A model generated the notes under the pieces. That model saw only the letters and a list, made by a program, of their open reading frames with translations, ran no database searches and was not told the origin of the DNA. Made by a program: the position numbers and the translations under genes. This document shows positions 53,831-64,000 of a stretch of DNA of 64,000 nt, in pieces (positions within the stretch are counted from its first letter, which is position 1; every line of letters starts with the position of its first letter). The DNA is taken from assembly GCF_002078875.1 (NCBI RefSeq), contig NC_034412.1, positions 85,361,491 through 85,425,490 on the forward strand, written 5' to 3'. This stretch comes from Numida meleagris. Taxonomy: Eukaryota > Chordata > Aves > Galliformes > Numididae.

Positions 53831-55141
53831 AGGGGATGCTGGGGGGGCTCTGGAACTGCCTGCTGTGCTGGGGCATCCATGGTCACCCAACTTGGGGCAC
53901 GCAGGCCCACGGCCCTTTTTGAACTCCTCTGAGGAGGATTACAGAAAAGTCTCACGGTGCCCATTTAAACAAGTGTGTCTGAGCAGGAAAATCAAACAGA
54001 CAGGGAGCGACTTCAGTTTCTCTGCTTATACGATGCCTGAAATGATAAGTGAGGATATATTTTCACATAATTGGGCTGTGTCAAGGTACTGGCCATTTGA
54101 TCAGATAGGAGATTTCTACGTAGTCTCACATCAGAGGACGAGTAAACTACAAATTAAGGCAAGCTTCAGATTTTGTCTGCAAAGTAGCCAAATAAATTGA
54201 ATTTTATCCCTAAAGGTCATGCCAGTGGGGCTGGCTGGGGGCAGGCAGGGAACACAAAGACCGCAGAATAATGTCCCAGGATAACTGAATTCAAAGCACC
54301 GGGAGGAGAAAGGGAGTGAAATGGCTGGAAAAAGGGCTCGATCTCTACTGAAAACTCGTAAGTACTGGAAAGATCCTCTCCATCCCTGCATCCCAGGAGG
54401 ACACCAGCTGCCTGCAGCATGCCTGTGAGTGCTCGGAGAGCCTTTCTCCTCCACCTGAGGACTGCAGTGAGGGCTACAAGGAGTCTGGTGCTGCTTGAAG
54501 GGCTGTTAGATGTTTTGCCCTGAGTGACAGAAACAAAACAGCTGCTGAAAGGCAAAATGACTCAACACCGATAGACAACCCATACTTGTTACATAAATAA
54601 TGTCAAAAACACATATGCAGGGAATAACATGAAGGCAGCTCAAGGCAGCCTAATGTCGAGAAATGTTATCTCTTCTGTTCCAAGTCCTAATCAGCCCAGC
54701 ATCGGGCAAGCCAGGAACATTTTAGATTATGTCTACGTTTGCAGTTGATGGAAAGTCTGAGACAAACGTAAGCTTTCTGAAAGACAAATCCATTTCCCCT
54801 AAAAAATATTTGAGATTTTTTCCCTCTCTCCTCCAGCAGTGGAATTGTTTGGTTACATTGATCTATTAGAATGACGTAACTCACGGTATCATATCCAGCC
54901 ATCAGCCGCCACGCAGCAGAAGGATGTGGTGAGATTTCTTCTCCAAAATAATTAAGCACTACAGTTCCCAAACAGGAGGTCACATCTCACCAGGACAGTT
55001 CCAACTGTTTGCGGATGGCTTTGATAGTTACAGGATTGTGATGTAACGTTGTTTCTCCATAGACAGTCTGGAAGATACTTGACACCAGTTACTCTGCTGC
55101 TCAACTGTAGTTTCCTTTGCACAGGGAAATTAAAAAGCGTA
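53831..55141. other. Intergenic DNA, unassigned
   Basis: Mixed composition with no recognisable coding exon, RNA gene or mobile element before the mariner remnant. Confidence 0.5.
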
Positions 55142-55671
55142 TCAGTTGCTCCAAAAGGAATGCCTCCTATTTATTTCCATGGAAATTAAAACCAATACAA
55201 AGAACACAATAACACTGTTTAATAGAGCAAATTCTCAGTTACAAAACACTCTTTTTCAATACAGTCACTACCATTAGCTATGCAATGAAGAGGAGCCTGC
55301 ATGCTGAGCTTTTAAAGATCTGTACCAGTGGAGTCACTGTCACCACTTCTGAAACGCACCATCCACCACTTCACTGTGCTAACATCCACTGTTTGGTCTT
55401 TATAAACATTCAGCAAGCATCAGTGAATGTCAAAATGTGCCATTTTTTCTGTATGGAGGAATTAAATGATACACCATTGCCCCATCTACACTTCCATGTC
55501 AGACACCATTTTGTCAGACTACCCCTCTGCTGCCATCTGTCACACGGCAACTAAATGTAGTGGTATATTGGTGGGAAGGTTCAACCTCTACTGTCATAAC
55601 GCCAACATCTGCCACCGATGTTGTGGGCCAACAGAATAAAATAGGAGGCATTACTTTTGGAGCAGCCCTCA
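55142..55671. mobile_element. Internally deleted mariner-type element (Galluhop/Mariner1_GG-like)
   Basis: The ends are inverted terminal repeats sharing TGCTCCAAAAG-AATGCCTCCTATTT with one internal difference: about 55148-55173 on the left, with its complement at about 55638-55664 on the right. A TA precedes the left end (55140-55141) and TG follows the right end, consistent with a decayed TA target duplication. The body is about 530 bases, against about 1.2 kb for the full galliform element, so it cannot encode a complete transposase; surviving pieces of the coding strand are interrupted. Family assignment comes from recognising the terminal sequence; the motifs and sizes are seen directly. 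Confidence 0.88.
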
Positions 55672-56879
55672 TGTTTTCAGGCCTCGGTTTTTACAAATGC
55701 AAACGAAAGAGGGAGGTAGAGGAGACTGAAATGCTGGTCAGTGTGGTCAGGAAGGGGTGCAGGAAGGAGCAGACCACCTCCAGCCTCAGTGCCTGAGGTG
55801 GAGCCCTTCTCCATCTGTGCTCAGGAGGCAGCAGCTGGAGGAAACCCCTCTGCACAGGCAATGCCACATGCAGGCTCTGGCTTCTCCTGTGATATTTCTT
55901 TCAGTGTCCTATCTTTTTTTCCCAAGGAGCTGATTATTATCAATATGAAGTTGAATTATTACCTATATGAAATGTATTTCCTTCTGAAAAGTTTTCACTG
56001 TTGTTGTTTTCCTATTCACATCGACATTACTCTTGGCAACAAACATTCTATCAAGAACAAACTATTGGGACTATCTTGCTGTCCTTTACTTAAGATATTT
56101 TCCAGCAATTTAGAAAGAAGTAAGAAATAGCTTATACAAAACAGGCAAAGAAGCAGGGGCTTATTCCAATGCTCTTGCAAGTTTGGAGTATTTCATCTTG
56201 TTAAAAAAAAAAAAAACAACAACAAACCCAAACTATGTCCTCGTGAGCAAATGATTAGAAGAAGGCAGGGAATACAATAATTACCCCAAATGGAAACCCA
56301 GACCGCAGTCAAACAATACAGCTTTTGTAAACCAGCCTCGCCTGTAAAAAAATCTAGGAAATCTCATAACTAGAGCTGGCGAAATCCTTTTCTTATGCAA
56401 CGATATGTAAAAGGCTCCTGAGAACCGAGGAGTAAACACGGAAACACTGTAAAATAGCACCATAAGGAACTTGCTCTGAGCATCGGAGATCTCCTCGGCA
56501 GTACCAGCATGGATTCTTCCAACCACAAAGTATTTTCTCATGTTAAAGAATTTGGGACAAATTACATTTCGTGACATTTTGCCAATAAACAAGCACGCAA
56601 AGACCAAAAAAAAAAAAAAAAGAATAAAAGAAAAAGCGGGACTTGCTGTAATCTACCTTGATCGTGGGGAATTCGGGGGGGCAAAAGGAACTGGGAGTGA
56701 GACAGAGCATGGCTGTGAATGAGCGTCCTTTGAGGGAGAGGAGAGGAGATCATTTATATCCTTCATATTTTATAGTTTTGCCTCTAGGAAAGAAAAGACC
56801 GGCGGAGCCCGGACTATCATTTACTCATAATGATCGCATTCAATCTAGTGATTCACAGTGAATCATGTAATAAGGTTTC
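55672..56879. other. Intergenic DNA with A-rich tracts
   Basis: Contains A runs at 56203-56216 and 56606-56621. The 56620-56730 stretch is purine-rich. No coding exon or recognised mobile element. Confidence 0.5.
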
Positions 56880-57195
56880 CATTTTGTGCATGGAGAAAAG
56901 AGGGAGGGGTGGTTAAACTTTGTTTAGTTCTCATTCATGCCCCCGGCCTCCTATTTCCCTTGAATTGTCCAGTTCAAATGACTCACCCATGGGACGATGC
57001 TTTTTTCGTTGTATTTTCTTTATATATAATATTTTTTCCCTCCCTTACCCCCCAGCAATAAGAATCCCTGCAAGGGGAGCTGACAGGTTAATTGTACCCT
57101 TGTTCATTTTTCCTTCCAGCACCGTTTCACTTGAGAACTCCTCACAGGGGCCGGTGCTGCTTGCACGGCCTCTCGGGGCTGGGGCAGGCGGGGGC
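56880..57195. other. Intergenic DNA, unassigned
   Basis: Single-copy-looking sequence with a TATATATAATA word at about 57022 and GC-rich DNA from 57140. No gene is recognised. Confidence 0.5.
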
Positions 57196-57196
57196 T

Positions 57197-57261
57197 GTGC
57201 CGTGCTAAGGGGTGCCATGCCGTGCCGTGTCGTGCTGTGCCATGCTATGCTGAGCCATGCG
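57197..57261. repeat. Degenerate RTGCY pentanucleotide tandem repeat
   Basis: Thirteen consecutive five-base units in register, mostly GTGCC, ATGCC, GTGCT or ATGCT, with one clearly divergent unit (AAGGG). It is GC-rich and CpG-containing. Confidence 0.85.
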
Positions 57262-57308
57262 GCTCGTCCAGAACATCGCTTTGCAGTGGCAGCGGGAAAG
57301 AGGAAAAA

Positions 57309-57396
57309 TGTCTTTTTCTTTTCCTTCTTTCTTTCTTCCTTTCTTTCCTTCCCTCCCCTCTTTTTTTTTTTTTTCCTTTTTTTTTCTTTTTTCTTG
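57309..57396. repeat. Polypyrimidine low-complexity tract
   Basis: CTTT/TTCC-rich sequence with T runs, almost pure pyrimidine on the plus strand. It causes Phe/Ser- and Lys/Arg-rich spurious open frames on both strands. Confidence 0.95.
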
Positions 57397-57633
57397 GCAT
57401 TTGGGTCCCCTGGAAACAGTGGGGCCATCTCACTCCACGCACCCCTCCTGCAGATTTCAGTCAAGACAAGAGGGTTTCAGCATTTCAGCCTCCGCTTCCC
57501 ACCGGGGTGCCAGGCAGATTTCAGTCCACACTTGGGCAGGCACATCCGTGGCCCGATGGCTCGTTGCTGGGTGCGGCAGTGGGATGCTCACTTTGCTTTG
57601 GGACCTTTGGCATCTGCGAGCATTCAAGGTCAA

Positions 57634-57720
57634 AATAATAATAACAATTATAATAATTAATGGTGAAAGGCAAAAAAAAAAAACAAACAAAAAACAAAAC
57701 CCAAACCAAAACAAAACCGA
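57634..57720. repeat. (AAT)n-like and (CAAAA)n-like low-complexity DNA
   Basis: AATAATAATAAC-type sequence (57634-57660) is followed by an A run and degenerate CAAAA units (57671-57717). Confidence 0.85.
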
Positions 57721-57879
57721 GGAGAGCTCAGAGTAAAGCTTTGGGGTGGGAAGGGGCCGGCTGGGACCAGGAGGCTGCGGGAGCTCATCCCATGAACGCT
57801 TTTTCCTCTACCCTCGGTGAGAAGCAGTTGGAATCCCCCACAGAAGAACACTAAAGGAGCAGAGGAAAGGCTCTGAGCG

Positions 57880-58290
57880 AAAGACAGAGGGGGTGACATG
57901 CAAATGCCAGCCCAAAATGCCCCTGCAGAAGAAATGTTGCTCTGGTATATCTGCAGGAGCTGTAAAAATAAGGCTGTAGTCAAACTGCCGCGTTGTCACT
58001 AAAGAGGAACCGCTGCCTTTGCCATGGGGATAGCACCAAGGCAGCCAAGTTCCCTCTCGGGCAGAGCAGAGAGTCTCGAAGTCTGCTTGACATCTTGAAG
58101 CTTAAATAACCGTAAGGCATTGTTACTCCCTGGCAGCAAAGTGCCTCGTTACGCCTGATTGAGCTAATTGCTTTGAAATAGGATATATTATCTATAATTA
58201 TAGAGATCTTGGAGGAGACTGGCAGCCTTTTCTTTCATCTTTTCCAAGTGCATCGTAATGTCGCGATCAAATTAATTTGGGCCACTTGAA
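57880..58290. promoter_or_regulatory. Candidate enhancer block 3.2-3.6 kb upstream of MSX1
   Basis: Contains a perfect POU octamer ATGCAAAT (57898-57905), an MSX-type GCTAATTGC (58163-58171), and AT-rich clusters with TATCTATAATTATAG and CAAATTAATTTG (about 58190-58280). No repeat is recognised. In mammals there is experimental work on Msx1 upstream enhancers a few kb from the gene; homology with them is not shown here. Confidence 0.45.
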
Positions 58291-58939
58291 ATAGTGCTTT
58301 CCTTTCTGCTCCACGCTCGAGCCTCGAAGGGACGGGGACGGCGCGGGGCGGGGGAGCAGTCGTGCACAGCCCCCCGGTACCTCCCCGGGAGCAGCCCCGG
58401 TGTCTGAAGCCCTAAAAGTAGTTTGGGTTCTGTTTGACTTGGGTAGAAAGGGAGAAAGAGAGGGAAAAGGAAGAAGCGAAGTATTTTCGCATTTTCAGTG
58501 CAGCAACGACTGGAGCGGGTGGGAGTTGGGACTTGAAGGGCGTTGCAGGCTCGTAAAGCCCGCGAGGCAGTGTTACCGCTTGCGAGAGATCTTCGGTATT
58601 TGCGAAGCGTTCCCTCGAGCGGAGCCGATCGGGTGGGAGCGGGCACGCAGGGAGCGCGCAAAGAGCGCGCAAAAAGCGTGCAGCGGTGCCCGGTGCGGGC
58701 AGAGCCGCACGTCCCCGTGTTCCAAAGTCCTCCTGGGCTGCCCGGTGTTAGAGGGGGAAATTAAATAGAAACAAGGGAAACAACAACAACTCTCTTCTGT
58801 CCTACCCCTGCCTTTAAGTCAAAAGATAACGTTTACAAAAGGCAGACAATGCCCTGAATCGGCTCAGCGCTGCCTCCCGTCCTCCCTCCCCATCCCCCAT
58901 TGGCTCCCACCAGCGTTTGTTGTTGTATTCCCACCGAAA
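58291..58939. other. GC-rich and purine-rich intergenic DNA
   Basis: Moderately GC-rich with CpG-containing words (58310-58400 and 58560-58740), a GGGAGAAAGAGAGG purine stretch and short repeated GAGCGCGCAAA units at about 58650-58678. No gene or mobile element is recognised. Confidence 0.5.
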
Positions 58940-59103
58940 TAAAACGCGATGGGTAATGGCTTTGCCTTGCGCATTCATTCCCTGAAACGGGACTGTTTCG
59001 GATGCTAATTGCCCAATATTGTTATCTTGCACAAGTGCCTTAAGGGCAGCGCACGGCTCCCCATAAAAGCCCTAGGCTGGAACAAGGACCAATAAAGCCA
59101 CCT
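58940..59103. promoter_or_regulatory. Candidate regulatory block cut by the gap
   Basis: Repeat-free sequence with GCTAATTGC (59004-59012), an inverted CCAAT-like CCAATATTG, a TTATCTTG GATA-type word and CCAATAAAG near the right edge. It runs directly into the N gap, so its full extent is unknown. Enhancer status is inferred. Confidence 0.4.
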
Positions 59104-59714
59104 NNNNNNNNNNNNNNNNNNNNNNNNNNNNNNNNNNNNNNNNNNNNNNNNNNNNNNNNNNNNNNNNNNNNNNNNNNNNNNNNNNNNNNNNNNNNNNNNN
59201 NNNNNNNNNNNNNNNNNNNNNNNNNNNNNNNNNNNNNNNNNNNNNNNNNNNNNNNNNNNNNNNNNNNNNNNNNNNNNNNNNNNNNNNNNNNNNNNNNNNN
59301 NNNNNNNNNNNNNNNNNNNNNNNNNNNNNNNNNNNNNNNNNNNNNNNNNNNNNNNNNNNNNNNNNNNNNNNNNNNNNNNNNNNNNNNNNNNNNNNNNNNN
59401 NNNNNNNNNNNNNNNNNNNNNNNNNNNNNNNNNNNNNNNNNNNNNNNNNNNNNNNNNNNNNNNNNNNNNNNNNNNNNNNNNNNNNNNNNNNNNNNNNNNN
59501 NNNNNNNNNNNNNNNNNNNNNNNNNNNNNNNNNNNNNNNNNNNNNNNNNNNNNNNNNNNNNNNNNNNNNNNNNNNNNNNNNNNNNNNNNNNNNNNNNNNN
59601 NNNNNNNNNNNNNNNNNNNNNNNNNNNNNNNNNNNNNNNNNNNNNNNNNNNNNNNNNNNNNNNNNNNNNNNNNNNNNNNNNNNNNNNNNNNNNNNNNNNN
59701 NNNNNNNNNNNNNN
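59104..59714. other. Assembly gap (611 N) upstream of MSX1
   Basis: A run of N 1.7-2.3 kb before the MSX1 ATG. The right edge is A-rich low-complexity DNA; the left edge looks like conserved single-copy DNA. Regulatory sequence may be missing here. Confidence 1.
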
Positions 59715-60099
59715 GGGAAAAAAAGACCCACAAAAAAAAAAAAAAAAAAAAAGAAAGATCGAAAGCAGCCCTGGGGGGCTGGTAAACACATCCTTTTTTT
59801 TTTTCCTTTCGCACGGTTGCGTTTGGGATGAGGATAAAAAAAAAAAAAAAAAAAAAAAGCCGTGATCCTACCTGTAGGATCGAGGGGACAACGCGGGACA
59901 CAACGCACCGCTATTTGGGTTCTTAATTCGGGGTTGGGGTGCATCTCCTTGCGATGGGAGCGCCCCGGCCGCCCCTTCATTCGGGGTTGGGGCGGCCCCG
60001 GCGTGCCGGTGTCCCAGGGCCGAGGCGCCTCGCTCCCCCGATGTGGGTTAACGTCCTCAATGGTCCCCTCCGGGCCGCGCCTTTGATCCGGCCGCTGCT
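59715..60099. other. A-rich tracts and GC-rich DNA after the assembly gap
   Basis: Long A or T runs at about 59731-59752, 59791-59803 and 59838-59858 are followed by GC-rich sequence with a repeated TTCGGGGTTGGGGYG-like word (about 59927-59940 and 59979-59993). No gene is recognised; the open frames here are by-products of the composition and the gap. Confidence 0.6.
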
Positions 60100-60180
60100 G
60101 GCGCCTAAAAACAACATCGCTTGTCTGCCTATTAGAGGCACTGACTAATCGTGACAGATTGTTTATTCTCGCAATTAGCG
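60100..60180. promoter_or_regulatory. Candidate homeodomain-rich block about 1.3 kb upstream of MSX1
   Basis: Contains CTATTAG, ACTAATCG and GCAATTAGC (60171-60179) within 60 bases, between GC-rich flanks. GCAATTAGC is the reverse complement of the 9-mer found at 58163 and 59004. CAATTAG/CTAATTG matches the known MSX preference for (C/G)TAATTG. Confidence 0.4.
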
Positions 60181-60419
60181 ATGCAGCCGCTCCTCCGAGC
60201 GCTGCCCTCCCTCGCCCCGCCCCGCCCCGGCCCGGAGGGGGCTGCGGGCAGCGGGACACCGGCCCCGGCCCCGCGGGGTGCGCTGCACTGCGCCGGGAGG
60301 CGGCACCCGGAGCGGCGTGCGTTGGGAGAAGGGATGCAGGGCAGCACCCTCTGTATGCGTTCCATAGATAGCATATAGACACCCCGTCCGTGCTCAGCGT
60401 GTGAAGCAGCACGAGGGAC

Positions 60420-60830
60420 AATCCGTTCCGGCCAGATCCTGTTGCTTATCAGCTCATAAAACCTCTATTCTATCAATTCATTTCATAATTTATCTGCCCC
60501 AAATCTCCCATCTTTATTGAGTCCAGCTAAAAGGGATTTCTCCGGCCCTCCCGTTTTGATAATGACCCCTAAATGAGTGCGGAGCCTCCTGTGTTTGGCG
60601 GAGATTAGAGGCACGCAGCTATCAACAAACTTTTCGCAGTGAGCAGCTAACCGAGGTGTGCGAGCGGCCCCTGGTACCGCACATCCGTCCTGGGCGCGGG
60701 GATAAGGGCTCGTAACGCGCATTTACAAAACCGAATAGCCAGGATTTCATGGGGCGGCGGTTTGGATGCTCCTTTTTAGGCGAGCGAGCATTTAATTATC
60801 CCACGTCACGTACGCACCTAAGCCATAGGA
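60420..60830. promoter_or_regulatory. Candidate proximal regulatory block upstream of MSX1
   Basis: This is single-copy-looking DNA 0.6-1.0 kb from the gene, with several GATA-type words (TTATCA, CTATCAA, TTTATCTG, GATAATG) and TAAT-rich words between 60440 and 60570. No repeat signature was seen. Calling it a conserved enhancer is inference from composition and position. Confidence 0.4.
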
Positions 60831-60892
60831 CACGGAGCAAACACACCTCGGGGCTGGCGTTCATTTCAAAACAAACCAAAACCCCCAAATAG

Positions 60893-60960
60893 CCCTTCCC
60901 TTCCCTTCCCTTCCCTTCCCTTCCCTTCCCTTCCCTTCCCTTCCCTTCCCTTCCCTTCCC
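60893..60960. repeat. (CCCTT)n pentanucleotide array in the MSX1 promoter region
   Basis: About 13.6 copies of CCCTT run without interruption (GGGAA-type on the other strand). The array is about 480 bases upstream of the MSX1 ATG, at the upstream edge of the CpG island. It is a pure pyrimidine strand with mirror symmetry. Confidence 0.97.
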
Positions 60961-61199
60961 GCCTCGGCTACACTCAGGGCTCCCTCCGAGCCCCCACGCC
61001 CATCCCAGCCCCATATTCGGGCCGCTCAGCTCTGCTCCTCCACCGCCGTTTCCCTGACATTAGAAAACACGCTTCCGACGTCTGGGCCCCACCCGCTGCC
61101 GTTTCCCCAGCCCGTCCCCAGCCCCCCGGCTCGGGCCCTTCCCTCCGAGCGCAGCGCACCCCCCTCCCCACTCCGCCCCGACGGCCGCGCCGTGCCGCT

Positions 61200-61439
61200 C
61201 CTCCTCCCTCTCCCGGGGCCGCCGTCGGGCCGCCGTCGCTCCTCAGCCAATGGGGATCGCCCTCCCCGCCCTCCTGCGCGCTGATTGGGTGGCGCCGCCT
61301 CCCGCGCCGCTTTATCAACCGTCGCCGCCCGCCGCGGGGCCGGACCGCGCCGACGGCTCCCGCGCCCCCGCCGCGCCCCCATGAGCCGAGGCCGCCGCTC
61401 CCGCGGAGCACGGCGACAGCGACGGCGGGGCGGCCCTGC
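61200..61439 (+). promoter_or_regulatory. MSX1 core promoter and 5' leader
   Basis: This is GC-rich DNA immediately before the MSX1 ATG. It holds a forward CCAAT box (61247-61251), an inverted CCAAT (ATTGG, 61284-61288), GC-box-like CCCCGCCC words between 61260 and 61275, and a weak TATA-like TTTATCAA at 61311-61318. The transcription start is probably about 61330-61380, by inference from the TTTATCAA spacing. No strong TATA box was seen, consistent with a CpG-island developmental promoter. CAGE data would fix the start. Confidence 0.65.

Positions 61440-61461
<22 letters not shown>
61381..61461 (+). other. Candidate uORF overlapping the MSX1 start
   Basis: An ATG at 61381 lies in a different frame from MSX1 and runs 26 codons to a TGA at 61459-61461. 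It therefore passes over the MSX1 ATG (61440) and ends in an ATGA overlap with the in-frame Met7 codon (61458-61460). Its start context is weak (C at -3, A at +4). It matters only if transcription begins upstream of 61381. Confidence 0.4.
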
Positions 61462-63570
<2,109 letters not shown>

Positions 63571-63935
63571 GGCCGAGCCGCCCGAGCGGCCCCCGGCAGA
63601 GACTTCTCCGCTCCCCTCATCCAGACCCGAGGTCCTGGGAGCTGTTCTGTGCCCAGCAGGGAGGAACCCGTGGTGTGGCTCTGCTGGCACCTGGGGAAGA
63701 AACTGTGGCAGAAAAAGGGCACAAAGACAGCCCAGAAGGACATTTCTGCAAGGTGAGGGCAGGAGGCAGAGCTGCCTCTCCCGTCCCTGCCGAGCAGCTG
63801 TTACCTGTGACCATTCCTCCGCCAGCTCCTGTGGAAGGGGCTCTGTGTACTATGTAATATACTGTATATTTGAAATTTTATTATCATTTATATTATAGCT
63901 ATATTTGTTAAATAAATTAATTTTAAGCTACCGTT
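63571..63935 (+). other. MSX1: MSX1 3' untranslated region (approximate end)
   Basis: The sequence after the stop codon is GC-rich at first and becomes AU-rich from about 63850. It leads to an AATAAA hexamer, so the transcript probably ends within about 10-30 bases of it. This would be a compact 3' UTR of roughly 360 bases. A longer isoform running past the window cannot be excluded. Confidence 0.65.
63911..63916 (+). terminator. MSX1 polyadenylation signal AATAAA
   Basis: A canonical AATAAA lies 341 bases after the MSX1 stop codon in an AU-rich stretch. GT/T-rich words downstream (about 63945-64000) could serve as the downstream element. Confidence 0.7.
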
Positions 63936-64000
63936 TGCTTCATGCACTTTCTTTGCTCCTTGCTTTGCCAGCAATGATGCCAGATCGAATGTGTGTGGGG

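Noticed and set aside
56920..57736. Open frames of 138-246 codons with Phe/Ser- or Lys/Arg-rich centres
   Set aside because: Composition follows the polypyrimidine tract at 57309-57396 and the pentamer repeat; no domain.
59005..60421. Minus-strand open frames of 249-449 codons
   Set aside because: They run through 611 N and poly(A)/poly(T) tracts; no domain.

Overview
The window is bird DNA, most likely chicken or a close galliform relative. It carries many fragments of the avian LINE CR1, one internally deleted Galluhop-type mariner element of the kind known from galliform genomes, long A/T and pentanucleotide repeats, and three assembly gaps (N runs at 36113-36762, 53074-53263 and 59104-59714). 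The only protein-coding gene I can support is MSX1, on the plus strand at the far right. It has two coding exons (61440-61875 and 63140-63570) separated by a 1264-base GT-AG intron, and encodes a 288-residue MSX-class homeodomain repressor. The N-terminal sequence, the EH1 motif and the C-terminal [15 protein letters not shown] mark it as MSX1 rather than MSX2.

The 61 kb to the left of the gene look like a gene desert. None of the short open frames there has a recognisable domain, codon pattern or splice structure. In other vertebrates the interval 5' of MSX1, toward STX18, is also long and gene-poor. I therefore read this DNA as a regulatory landscape for MSX1, which is inference. Several repeat-free blocks rich in homeodomain, GATA, SOX or TCF/LEF-like words are listed as candidate conserved non-coding elements: 17840-18070, 18930-19400, 22840-23040, 28860-29110, 34480-35500, 41590-41720, 57880-58290, 58940-59103, 60100-60180, 60420-60830, and intronic 62590-62700. 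Cross-species alignment would decide each of them.

Mobile and simple DNA: nine CR1 fragments (five minus, four plus) lie between 10.4 and 51.8 kb. The mariner remnant is at 55142-55671. Pentanucleotide arrays occur at 36763 (CTTTC), 53034 (GGGAA, split by a gap), 57197 (degenerate RTGCY) and 60893 (CCCTT, about 0.5 kb upstream of the MSX1 ATG).

The most interesting signals are four. (1) A 24-bp-arm fold-back at 22870-22969 has one mismatch that becomes a G-U wobble only in minus-strand RNA. (2) The same 9-mer, GCTAATTGC (an MSX-type site), occurs three times in the 3.3 kb upstream of MSX1. (3) An upstream ORF overlaps the MSX1 start and stops in an ATGA overlap with Met7. (4) A purine/pyrimidine mirror tract lies in the MSX1 promoter. 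I found no sign of a new multi-gene system.
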